IMG/VR virus record: IMGVR_UViG_3300050166_000025
Span: 62,001 to 126,000 of that record
Source of the DNA: a virus
DNA length: 64,000 nt
Reading direction: 5' to 3' (one strand)
In this document: piece by piece, positions 57,143-64,000 of the stretch
Layout: each line of letters begins with the position of its first letter
Numbering within the stretch: the stretch's first letter is position 1
The notes under the pieces: generated by a model
Seen by the model: the letters and a program-made list of their open reading frames with translations, nothing else
The model's database searches: none
What the model was told of the DNA's origin: nothing
Program-made: the position numbers and the translations under genes

Positions 57143-58095
57143 TATTTTTTAACCTGCCAGTTAGGATTTTGTTTTTGATTCTGTTTAATATCTTGCTGTC
57201 TAAATTCTTGTAGGAGCTTAGAGGTCTCGTCGGATAGTTGTGTCTCGTACCAGTCCTCGTAAATTCTCTCATATACCAGAGCCATTACTCCGAATAGAGC
57301 ACCAGGCTCTGAATTAATCTCGAACACATAGACTTTATCGTCCTCTGTCTTTGCAATATCGATCGCATAGAAGTCCAGGTCCGAGTGGTAGTCTCCAAAG
57401 TATGCAATGCATTTTAAGAAATCATCCCCTGGGGTCTCTTCTCTTAAAATATAAGCGAAATTAGTCTCCTTGTCCTCGGCCTTCTTAGCAATATCCTTTG
57501 TCTCATCATCCATTGGCTTTCTCTCTGCCCATTGAATTACTTCACTTCTCCACACAAAGAACCTATGCTCCTCTTTAATCTTAATCTTTTCAGAAAAGGA
57601 TGAGAATTGAGACAGGTCTACGCTATCCATGCTCTCTGGTGTTTCAAATACTTTAATACCTAAACCGCTATGATTATTATCTGGTTTTGCAACCACCGGA
57701 AAGTTAAGGTCTTTAACTGCTTTAGGATCTAAGACCGTAGGAATAATAAAACCTGATTTAGCGTGAGCCTTGTAAAACTCAGCCTTCGAGCTAACCTTCT
57801 CTCTTGCTTGCAGTTTATTATAAACCTGATTGTCTCTGATAGCGCCAGCCTTGATCATTTTCTCAAGCGTCTTTCTATCGTAGTTTAAGACAGGAAGATC
57901 TTTCGGCACCGTAATAGGCTCATCTCCGCGGGTAATAATAGTCCAGTACTCATGAGTTGAATACTCTGGGCCCGTGATAAACGAGTCATCCAGATCAGCT
58001 CTACGAGTAATCATTACTTTCTGGAACTCTGATCTTACAAATGCTTCATTCACAAATTGGTCAAATGATAATATCTTAGTATTGAGTGCTCTCAT
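57142..58095 (-). CDS. ATP-grasp ligase with capsid-targeting-like N-terminus
   Basis: 317 residues. ATP-grasp signs: FPVVAKPDNNHSGLGIKVF (132-150, the ATP lysine and Gly-rich loop), AIDIA with Asp246, and VYVFEINSEPGA with Glu259 and Asn261 (metal/ATP). These enzymes join a carboxylate to an amine through an acylphosphate, as in RimK or glutathione synthesis. The N-terminus SFDQFVNEAFVRS (residues 10-22) resembles the capsid-targeting sequence, hinting at packaging. AATATATA plus 4 nt precedes the ATG. Substrate unknown; possible partners are the GATase- and amidoligase-like proteins. Confidence 0.75.
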   Translation of the reverse strand: MRALNTKILSFDQFVNEAFVRSEFQKVMITRRADLDDSFITGPEYSTHEYWTIITRGDEPITVPKDLPVLNYDRKTLEKMIKAGAIRDNQVYNKLQAREKVSSKAEFYKAHAKSGFIIPTVLDPKAVKDLNFPVVAKPDNNHSGLGIKVFETPESMDSVDLSQFSSFSEKIKIKEEHRFFVWRSEVIQWAERKPMDDETKDIAKKAEDKETNFAYILREETPGDDFLKCIAYFGDYHSDLDFYAIDIAKTEDDKVYVFEINSEPGALFGVMALVYERIYEDWYETQLSDETSKLLQEFRQQDIKQNQKQNPNWQVKK

Positions 58096-58099
58096 AGTC

Positions 58100-58107
58100 T
58101 ATATATT
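58100..58107 (-). promoter_or_regulatory. AATATATA box, 4 nt before ATP-grasp gene
   Basis: AATATATA-GACT-ATG at 58095. Confidence 0.55.
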
Positions 58108-58130
58108 AAAAAATAAAATACCTTATCTCT

Positions 58131-59996
58131 TTAGGAGTTTAATTGTATTTTTTTAATTGTATTTTTCAATTCTTCTATTTGCGCCTGTTGTTCTTTAATA
58201 GCCTCAACTAAAACTGCAACCATATTTTGATATTTAACAGACTTATTGCCGCTCTCATCAGTTACAACCAATTCAGGTATGTTTAATTCCAATTCTTGTG
58301 CAATAAATCCAATGTTATTTTTAGTGCCAGTATCTATTCTATCATAGACCACACCTCTTGATTTTAATATTTTATCTAAAGAACTTTCAATTGGTTTTAT
58401 GTTTTCTTTTACTCTAGCATCTGAAAAAGCAGTAATATCGCCAGAAGCATAAACTTCACCAAATGAAACTTTACCTTGAGCAGAACTCCACACGTCATTA
58501 AAAGTAGATGTAGTAGGAGACACTGAAGCACCATATATAGAATATGTGCTTGTTCTTAGTTGTGGGCTAATTCCATAGTTACAATACATATAATAGATTC
58601 CGCCGCCTCTTACCCACACTACTTCATCAGATGAGTTTGACATTTGCGTGATACCACCAATGGGCGACATTCCAGATACGAATCTATAGTTGTATGATTC
58701 AATAAATCTTATATTATCATTTGTTCCCCATCCGTTACCATTTGCAAACCATATTAATTTAACTGAAAAACCGGCCGGGTGAGATGACCAAGATGGAACA
58801 TTTGAATTCAAGGCAACTCTGATCGATAATTTATATAAAGTATTAGTTCCTAAACCAATTGTAACTGGATAATAAGTATTTACGTCTAATCCTGTAGTGT
58901 TAATAGTATATGAATATTCTATATCTCCATTTACACCGGCTGCTCCATTAGCTCCACTTGAACCTGAGCTTCCCGATGTTCCGTTTAAACCGCTTGAACC
59001 CGAGCTTCCTGAACTACCAGAATTACCAGATGAACCTGAACTACCAGAATTACCAGATGAACCTGAAGTGCCAGATGTTCCTGTTAAACCCGATGAACCA
59101 CTAAATCCTGAAGAACCAGAAGTTCCTGATGAACCTGATGAGCCAGAAGAACCAGATGTACCTGAAGTTCCTGATGAACCACTTGAGCCGGATGTACCAG
59201 ATGTTCCTGTTGTACCAGAAGTACCAGAAGTTCCTGATGAACCACTTGAGCCTGAAGTTCCTGATGAACCAGAAGAACCATTAGTTCCTGAAGAACCTGA
59301 TGTTCCTGCAGTACCATTAGTTCCTGATGAACCGCTTGAACCAGAAGTCCCAGATGTGCCTGTTGTTCCAGAAGTACCTGATGAACCGCTTGAACCAGAA
59401 GTCCCAGATGTGCCTGTTGTTCCAGAAGTACCTGATGAACCGCTTGAACCTGAAGTTCCTGCTGTACCTGATGAGCCAGATGAACCTGGTGTACCACTTG
59501 AACCTGATGTTCCAGAAGTACCTGTTGTACCCGATGTTCCAGAAGAACCATTGGTTCCGCTTGAACCAGAAGTCCCAGATATGCCTGATGTTCCAGTAGT
59601 TCCTGAAGAACCTGAAGTCCCAGATATGCCTGATGTTCCAGTAGTTCCTGAAGAACCTGAAGTTCCGCCTGTACCACTTGATCCAGAAGTTCCTGTTATA
59701 CCTGAAGTCCCATCTGTACCTGAAAAGCCCGATGAACCGGAAGTTCCGGAAGTACCATGCGTACCATGCTCGCCTGTAGTTCCTGAAGAACCTGAAGTAC
59801 CATCAGTACCGCTTGTTCCTGTTAAGCCAGAGCTACCAGATGTACCGCTTGAGCCAGAAGCACCTATTATTCCATCAATACCAGACGTTCCACTGGTACC
59901 TGAACTGCCATTAGCTCCAGAAATAGCAGCTTTATTTTTTAAATTATCTAATTCGGCTTTAAGTCCATCTATTTGATTTATACTAACTCTTGGCAT
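58131..59996 (-). CDS. long Gly-Thr-Ser collagen-like fibre with S74 intramolecular chaperone
   Basis: 621 residues from ATG 59996; an earlier in-frame ATG at 60035 would put the AATATATA box inside the gene. The order is: a 26-residue coiled N-terminus (RVSINQIDGLKAELDNLKNK), then about 330 residues of G-T/S-S repeats (GTSGSSGTSG, GTTGTSGTSG), then a strand-rich knob, and the peptidase S74 domain (about 520-621) with SDARVKENIKPI, IGFIAQELE and AVLVEAIKEQ. S74 proteases cut themselves off after guiding fibre trimerisation. The repeat is a collagen-like shaft with many Ser/Thr and little Pro. Likely a host-binding fibre, next to glycosyltransferase and oxygenase genes. Confidence 0.85.
   Translation of the reverse strand: MPRVSINQIDGLKAELDNLKNKAAISGANGSSGTSGTSGIDGIIGASGSSGTSGSSGLTGTSGTDGTSGSSGTTGEHGTHGTSGTSGSSGFSGTDGTSGITGTSGSSGTGGTSGSSGTTGTSGISGTSGSSGTTGTSGISGTSGSSGTNGSSGTSGTTGTSGTSGSSGTPGSSGSSGTAGTSGSSGSSGTSGTTGTSGTSGSSGSSGTSGTTGTSGTSGSSGSSGTNGTAGTSGSSGTNGSSGSSGTSGSSGSSGTSGTSGTTGTSGTSGSSGSSGTSGTSGSSGSSGSSGTSGSSGFSGSSGLTGTSGTSGSSGNSGSSGSSGNSGSSGSSGSSGLNGTSGSSGSSGANGAAGVNGDIEYSYTINTTGLDVNTYYPVTIGLGTNTLYKLSIRVALNSNVPSWSSHPAGFSVKLIWFANGNGWGTNDNIRFIESYNYRFVSGMSPIGGITQMSNSSDEVVWVRGGGIYYMYCNYGISPQLRTSTYSIYGASVSPTTSTFNDVWSSAQGKVSFGEVYASGDITAFSDARVKENIKPIESSLDKILKSRGVVYDRIDTGTKNNIGFIAQELELNIPELVVTDESGNKSVKYQNMVAVLVEAIKEQQAQIEELKNTIKKIQLNS
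58926..59918 (-). repeat. Gly-Thr-Ser codon repeat array
   Basis: About 330 codons of G-T/S-S units in the fibre gene 58131-59996, with near-identical tandem blocks visible around 59325-59450 and 59560-59660, so recombination within the array is likely. Confidence 0.85.
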
Positions 59997-60020
59997 AACT
60001 CGGGATATATTTGTTTCTTC

Positions 60021-60028
60021 TATATATT
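60021..60028 (-). promoter_or_regulatory. AATATATA box upstream of S74 fibre gene
   Basis: AATATATAG lies 24 nt before the chosen ATG at 59996, so this transcript would have a short leader. Forms a divergent pair with the box at 60049-60056. Confidence 0.45.
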
Positions 60029-60048
60029 TCCGCATTTGTACTCAATAA

Positions 60049-60056
60049 AATATATA
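60049..60056 (+). promoter_or_regulatory. AATATATA box, 4 nt before the plus-strand glycosyltransferase gene
   Basis: AATATATA-ACCT-ATG at 60061. Occurrence on the opposite strand at identical spacing shows the pattern follows gene starts rather than local base composition. Confidence 0.6.
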
Positions 60057-60060
60057 ACCT

Positions 60061-60939
60061 ATGACAAAACGAGCGATATGGGTTCTGGAAAATGTGGATA
60101 AAAATCCGGCTTTTTATAGTAGCGTGAATACATTAATGCTCATGTCGAGTGTCATTAATTGGAAGAGATGGAATAATACGGCTACTGTTTTATATGTTGA
60201 CAAGTTGACGCATAACCACTTACGCGACCTAGACCTATTATCTCACTGGGATCATGTTAATGTTACTCTTCTAGAGCAGCCGACTACAATTGATAAGGTT
60301 GCGTTCTGGAGTTCTTCAAAACTACGTGTCCTATTACAACAGGAAGAGCCAGTAATCATGGTCGACTATGACTTTATTACCTTTACTAATTTAACTGATC
60401 CTTCGCCAGCTTCAAACTTTGTCTACTCGCATGATGAGGATGGAGATTTTGCATACCCTGGAGCAGCGGATCAATTTATCAAATCATGTAAATGGTCTAT
60501 ACCCGATTATTTAAAGTGGTCTATTAATAATGACGCCATTAACGTATCTTACTTATGCTTTAACGATATTAATTTTCAGAAAGAGTATGCAACGCATAGC
60601 CTAAACTCTATGGAAGAATTGTCGAGCTTAAAGGCTCCGAAAGGAAATTATGTTTGTTTCGCAGAGCAAAAGATATTGAAGCAACTTGCTCTACACAAAG
60701 AGATTGAGCATACACCTCTAATTAAGAACAGGTTTCATGCAGTGAAAGGTGTTTGGCATGAAGACCAGTTTATAGAAACAGGGCTCTGGAGTAAAGATGA
60801 AATGCATACTAAATTTATTCATTATGGACAAACCAAGCATGCTATACAAAAAGATGGAATTGAATTTAGATTTCTATGCAATAGCGTAAAGTCTAAAATC
60901 AATTCCACCACACTAGATAGAATTATTGCTATTCAGTAA
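60061..60939 (+). CDS. glycosyltransferase-like protein (DUF6734 type)
   Basis: 292 residues; the only plus-strand gene. GT-A features: a hydrophobic strand ending in Asp102-Tyr-Asp104 (VIMVDYDFITF), a SSKLRVLLQQ helix before it and an AEQKILKQLA stretch later, as in GT8-like or DUF6734 proteins of Bacteroidota. Likely uses a sugar nucleotide in the cytoplasm. It has AATATATA plus 4 nt before its ATG, so the element works on this strand too. Its end overlaps the convergent GT2 gene by 11 nt. Fibre glycosylation is a possible role. Confidence 0.65.
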   Translation: MTKRAIWVLENVDKNPAFYSSVNTLMLMSSVINWKRWNNTATVLYVDKLTHNHLRDLDLLSHWDHVNVTLLEQPTTIDKVAFWSSSKLRVLLQQEEPVIMVDYDFITFTNLTDPSPASNFVYSHDEDGDFAYPGAADQFIKSCKWSIPDYLKWSINNDAINVSYLCFNDINFQKEYATHSLNSMEELSSLKAPKGNYVCFAEQKILKQLALHKEIEHTPLIKNRFHAVKGVWHEDQFIETGLWSKDEMHTKFIHYGQTKHAIQKDGIEFRFLCNSVKSKINSTTLDRIIAIQ

Positions 60940-62725
60940 AAGTTAAATTTACTCTACCTTCCTGAGCACCATATCTACAAGGAGCATCTATTGGATAAGA
61001 AGGATTAAAGTTATAAGCCCAATCCTCGATGCCGAAATCAATTTCAAATCTTTTCTTAATGTCTTCGTTATAATATTGAGCAATAGTTTTAACTCTTCTC
61101 TGAATGTCAGCTCTGGTTAAGTCCTGTGTATTCATTTCATATCCATCATTATATAAAAATTGAACATATAAAGTTCTAGGAATATGAACCATTGTCGTGT
61201 TTAAGAACGTTCTAACAATTAATTCATAATCATCGGCAATAGTTAAGCCTCTTGCGTGACCACCGATCGCAAAATAAGTGGATCTTCTCCATGCTCTAAT
61301 ATGATTAGGAACTCCAACGATGTGTCTAATTGTTTTTGGATTAACTCCAACCGTAACTGAAGATTGAACCTCTTTTCCGAATACATTATCGGTTCTATAT
61401 GAACCATATCCTAGGGCGAATCCTTCTCCATATATGTTAGAATTCCAGTTTAGATCTACTTCAGGCGCATCTGAGTAAAAGAAGCCTGCCTTTGGAAATT
61501 TAACAGAAGCTTTATATAAATATTCTGCGCAATCCGTTGTAACTATATCGTCATGATCAAGTTCGGCTAAAATTTCACCTCGACTCATACAACATGCTCT
61601 ATACTTAGCTTCGCCTATCAGACCATTCGATTTTTCTCTGAAATCATAAACTTTAACACGTGGATCGAGAGCTGCAATTTCTTCAGCTATCTTTAGAGTT
61701 AAACCCTCGTCAGATGAGTCATTAACTAGAATCCACTCCCAATTTGTATAAGTTTGATTCTTTAATGATTCATAAGTAAACTTTAATTTATCACCTGTAT
61801 TGTGCATTGGCGTAAAGAAAGAGACTAGATTTGCTCTATTAACGCTTAGCATATTCTTCATCGCTAAAGCATACGCCTTTTGTCCAAGAGATTCATCAAT
61901 TGATTCAGCGTTAAGCCACTTTGATTTTATTTCGGATGTTGCATTCCATAAATTTGAAAAAGAACCAGACTGTTTAGAAATAGTTACTATTGCATCTGGA
62001 TTCCAATCTAATAAAATTTCATTAAGGTCGTTATCATTCTTTTCGTATCTGACTTCTAATTCCGAGGATTCCCAGTCCCATGGGTTATCGGTTGTTAATG
62101 TGGGTTCTTCTTTGCCGATGAATAGGATTCGTGGAAGCCTCGCTTTTTTCATAGGTCTTAATGATTCGTGATTAGAAAGAACCTCTTTGCAAAATACAAT
62201 CTCATTGACTAATTCCTTTGCGATCTGCTGAATTAAAATTCCATCGGCGTTAAATTCATTAACGAATTGATATGTGTCGAATAGATCGGTCTTTAAAATA
62301 TACTGTGAACCATCTACATGGCCTGGTCTTAAATTTTGCAAGAATGCATTTCTAAAAGATTTGCCTCCATTGTACGTCTGTGAAAATACAAAGACAGATT
62401 TGTCTTCTATTCTTTCGATAAAGGTGTTATATAATTCTGGATGAAGTTCAGCGTCACCGCTTAACAAGTATATAAAACCTCCTAAGATACCGTTTATGAC
62501 CTCATTGATTGCAATGTACGTGCTACCTCCTTTAATAAAGTGCAGCTTAATATCCGGATGATTCAATTCGTCTAAAACTATTGCTGGAATATCTTTTAGA
62601 ACTGATGTGTCAAAAATTACATGCCACTCGACATTCTTGTCTTCATCTGTAAAAATAGACTTTTTAATTTTAGATAGATCAGCTGTTTTTTTACAGCGGG
62701 TAATTATGTGTAGTTTGTGTTTCAT
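60929..62725 (-). CDS. glycosyltransferase with C-terminal GT2 domain
   Basis: 598 residues. The C-terminal half is a GT-A/GT2 domain: FFTPMHNTGDKLKFTYESL (303-321), LVNDSSDEGL (333-342), and Asp390-His-Asp392-Asp393 (AELDHDD) as the metal-binding motif, with an acceptor-side IRAWRRSTYFAIGG. The N-terminal 190 residues look like another GT-A-like fold (YLLSGDAELHP), followed by a Rossmann-like middle (RILFIGKEEPTL). Such tandem glycosyltransferases add several sugars. Coupled by one base to the 2OG-oxygenase gene. May decorate the Ser/Thr-rich fibre. Confidence 0.78.
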   Translation of the reverse strand: MKHKLHIITRCKKTADLSKIKKSIFTDEDKNVEWHVIFDTSVLKDIPAIVLDELNHPDIKLHFIKGGSTYIAINEVINGILGGFIYLLSGDAELHPELYNTFIERIEDKSVFVFSQTYNGGKSFRNAFLQNLRPGHVDGSQYILKTDLFDTYQFVNEFNADGILIQQIAKELVNEIVFCKEVLSNHESLRPMKKARLPRILFIGKEEPTLTTDNPWDWESSELEVRYEKNDNDLNEILLDWNPDAIVTISKQSGSFSNLWNATSEIKSKWLNAESIDESLGQKAYALAMKNMLSVNRANLVSFFTPMHNTGDKLKFTYESLKNQTYTNWEWILVNDSSDEGLTLKIAEEIAALDPRVKVYDFREKSNGLIGEAKYRACCMSRGEILAELDHDDIVTTDCAEYLYKASVKFPKAGFFYSDAPEVDLNWNSNIYGEGFALGYGSYRTDNVFGKEVQSSVTVGVNPKTIRHIVGVPNHIRAWRRSTYFAIGGHARGLTIADDYELIVRTFLNTTMVHIPRTLYVQFLYNDGYEMNTQDLTRADIQRRVKTIAQYYNEDIKKRFEIDFGIEDWAYNFNPSYPIDAPCRYGAQEGRVNLTFTE

Positions 62726-63654
62726 TATTCTACGTCAAAGAAAAAAAGTTGAAAAAATCTGGCGTTCTCAATAGAATCACCAAAATATTTTGTCGCAGCA
62801 TGGATTCTCTTTGCATTAAAAAGAACTAGTCTATTATAGACATTTGCTGCAGTATCCATTAATTCATACTGAGTTGAATCATAGAAATTAAGATCTTTGC
62901 TTAAGCCCTTAAAGGTTTTATTAAATACTTCATCTGAGTGTGTTCCATCAAACTCTGTTGATCCCGTGTACTTGCTCTTATAGAATGCAGTTCCAGTTTC
63001 TAAAGGTGCATCAGGTGTTAAGAATACCATCGCAGCGTAAGTCTGTGTATCTACGTGGTATACGATCGGATCTAAAGGAGTGCAATATTGAAAGACTCCA
63101 TTTGCGTAATTAACATGATTCCAATTAGTTACTTTTCTACCTATAATTTGTTCGAATCTTTCTTTTGTGCCTTCTACAATAAATCTATCCTGTGTTCTTT
63201 TGCCCTTGTGATAATTCGAGTTAGCGTAATTCATGTTATTGATAGCATGAGTTCTAACTAAATCAGGATCACTGTAAAAATTATCGACAATGATTAAATC
63301 CTTGTGTGTTCGATTAAAACCAGTGTACATTACTGCCCACACTATAAAATTTTCTAGTATCTTTCTCTTTGATCTGTCAGAGAAAGTGACATACATTGGC
63401 ATCGATAATTGTTCTTTAGTTATTTTAAATGAAAAGCCTACACTATCGCTCTTCAATTCAGGATATACTAATTTTACGTCAGGTCTGCTGATAACTGTAT
63501 GCTCTACTCTATCTTCTTCGTTTTCTCCAACCTGAATAGATAAAGCTGAAAGGGATTCACAATGTAACCACCCGGTCACCAGATATGTGGATCCTTCTAA
63601 CTCAACATTATCAATATACATTTTTGTATTGGGATCTAATGTAGTATGATTCAT
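62725..63654 (-). CDS. 2OG-Fe(II) oxygenase-like protein with carbohydrate-style N-terminal sandwich
   Basis: 309 residues from the ATG at 63654. A small beta-sandwich precedes the oxygenase (VTGWLHCESL, SRPDVKLVYP, SVGFSFKI), a module often seen next to glycosyltransferase domains. The oxygenase part has His200-Val-Asp202 (YHVDTQTYA), His285 (RIHAA) and Arg299 (ENARFFQLFFF), matching the His-x-Asp...His...Arg pattern of 2-oxoglutarate dioxygenases (DUF6445-like). Possible hydroxylation of a protein or sugar. It follows the next oxygenase gene by 7 nt and overlaps the GT2 gene. Confidence 0.68.
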   Translation of the reverse strand: MNHTTLDPNTKMYIDNVELEGSTYLVTGWLHCESLSALSIQVGENEEDRVEHTVISRPDVKLVYPELKSDSVGFSFKITKEQLSMPMYVTFSDRSKRKILENFIVWAVMYTGFNRTHKDLIIVDNFYSDPDLVRTHAINNMNYANSNYHKGKRTQDRFIVEGTKERFEQIIGRKVTNWNHVNYANGVFQYCTPLDPIVYHVDTQTYAAMVFLTPDAPLETGTAFYKSKYTGSTEFDGTHSDEVFNKTFKGLSKDLNFYDSTQYELMDTAANVYNRLVLFNAKRIHAATKYFGDSIENARFFQLFFFDVE

Positions 63655-63661
63655 TATAAAT

Positions 63662-64000
63662 TTATTTGAAATGTGAACCGCCAACCCAAAGAACTAAAGA
63701 TTTTCTAATTCCTTTGGTTACGGGAGAAACTCTGTGTAACATGTATGATGGAAATAATACAGCAACTCCTTTTCCTCGAGGTGCTCTAAGAGGTGAATTT
63801 CCTCCTGTCCATAGTTCTAAATCTCCTCCTTCATATTCATCTGATTCGCTCAGTTGAACAGTGATTGAAATTTTTCGATGAGACATGTAATCTGATCCAC
63901 AGTCCATGTGCCAAGTGTAATGCCCTGCTTCAGTTGAATGATATTCCGTATATTGTATTAGCTCATTAGCACTATGAAGATCAAAATTCCAAATGGCTTT
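63662..64000 (-). CDS. 2OG-Fe(II) oxygenase (PKHD/prolyl-4-hydroxylase type), 5' end outside window
   Basis: The reading frame is open to the right edge, so the start lies beyond 64000; 112 residues are visible. The metal and cosubstrate sites are clear: WHMDCGSD (His-x-Asp), the YEGGDLELW and FPSYMLHRVSPVTKG segment with the second His, and Arg-Lys-Ser-Leu-Val-Leu-Trp. This is the pattern of PKHD-type hydroxylases (Fe(II)/2-oxoglutarate), which hydroxylate proline or lysine-type side chains or amino-acid-containing metabolites. Two oxygenases in a row beside a collagen-like fibre is notable. Confidence 0.82.
   Translation of the reverse strand, partial: KAIWNFDLHSANELIQYTEYHSTEAGHYTWHMDCGSDYMSHRKISITVQLSESDEYEGGDLELWTGGNSPLRAPRGKGVAVLFPSYMLHRVSPVTKGIRKSLVLWVGGSHFK

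Noticed and set aside
59084-59677. Second minus-strand frame through the repeat, rich in Gln/Leu/Val
   Set aside because: Frame-shifted reading of the same repeats; no start signal or domain.
58926-59918. Tandem DNA repeat considered as a CRISPR array
   Set aside because: Units are codon-periodic, unequal and coding, with no spacers of even length and no cas genes.
58897-59976. Long plus-strand frame (359 codons) of Pro-Glu-Val-Asp repeats
   Set aside because: It is the complement of the Gly-Thr-Ser repeat codons of the fibre gene. Repeat codons keep the opposite strand open. The fibre frame has an S74 domain and a start, the other has neither.
1-64000. tRNA genes
   Set aside because: Intergenic regions are short, and none shows a cloverleaf with a T-loop GTTCGA-type core.

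Overview
The window is a 64 kb, AT-rich, densely packed piece of a T4-like (Straboviridae-type) contractile-tailed phage genome. The host is most likely a member of the Bacteroidota. The T4 signature is a set of recognisable homologues: UvsW, UvsY, primase gp61, ssDNA-binding gp32, and baseplate proteins of the gp5, gp6, gp25, gp27 and gp53 types. The Bacteroidota signature is indirect: AT-rich starts with no strong Shine-Dalgarno, a -7-like box resembling TAnnTTTG, DUF5977-like repeats in a fibre, a LTAC lipoprotein, and small metabolic genes typical of that phylum. All but one of the genes lie on the minus strand. No tRNA, rRNA or CRISPR array was seen, and no gene-free stretch exceeds about 140 bases.

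Layout, left to right. (1) 1-6.6 kb holds replication and recombination genes: an HNH endonuclease next to a uvsW that stops before helicase motifs V-VI, then uvsY, primase, gp32 and a RuvC-like nuclease. (2) 6.6-41.2 kb is the tail, baseplate and fibre block. It has two collagen-like fibres, several very large structural proteins, gp6, gp25, gp5 with a CHAP/NlpC-like peptidase, gp27-like hub, gp53-like LysM and tube-like proteins. Inserted in it are a four-S1-domain protein and an amidoligase-like protein with pentapeptide-like repeats. (3) 41.2-46.8 kb holds small unknowns, dCMP deaminase, and several proteins with a T4-like capsid-targeting N-terminus, one of them a class I glutamine-amidotransferase-like protein. 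(4) 46.8-58.1 kb is an early-type accessory region: a lipoprotein with a c-type haem motif, UV endonuclease UvsE, a DksA-like zinc finger, RNase HII, a GIY-YIG endonuclease, PhoH, ribosomal protein bS21, DnaJ, Hsp20, a DnaQ/PolB-type exonuclease and an ATP-grasp ligase. (5) 58.1-64 kb holds a long Gly-Thr-Ser repeat fibre with an S74 chaperone, two glycosyltransferase-like genes and two 2-oxoglutarate/Fe(II) oxygenase-like genes.

Signals beyond the gene list. An AATATATA box lies exactly 4 nt before the ATG of eight genes on both strands, which suggests late promoters giving leaderless or nearly leaderless mRNA. A different 34-bp promoter-like element precedes five accessory genes. The phage encodes both bS21 and an S1-domain protein, the two ribosomal proteins closest to start-site selection, so a phage-modified initiation apparatus is a reasonable hypothesis. 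The GS-like amidoligase, GATase and ATP-grasp proteins, two of them with capsid-targeting-like N-termini, could form a packaged peptide-ligation or modification system. The collagen-like fibre beside oxygenases and glycosyltransferases suggests hydroxylation and glycosylation of the fibre. These functional links are inferences; the sequence shows only the domains and their arrangement.
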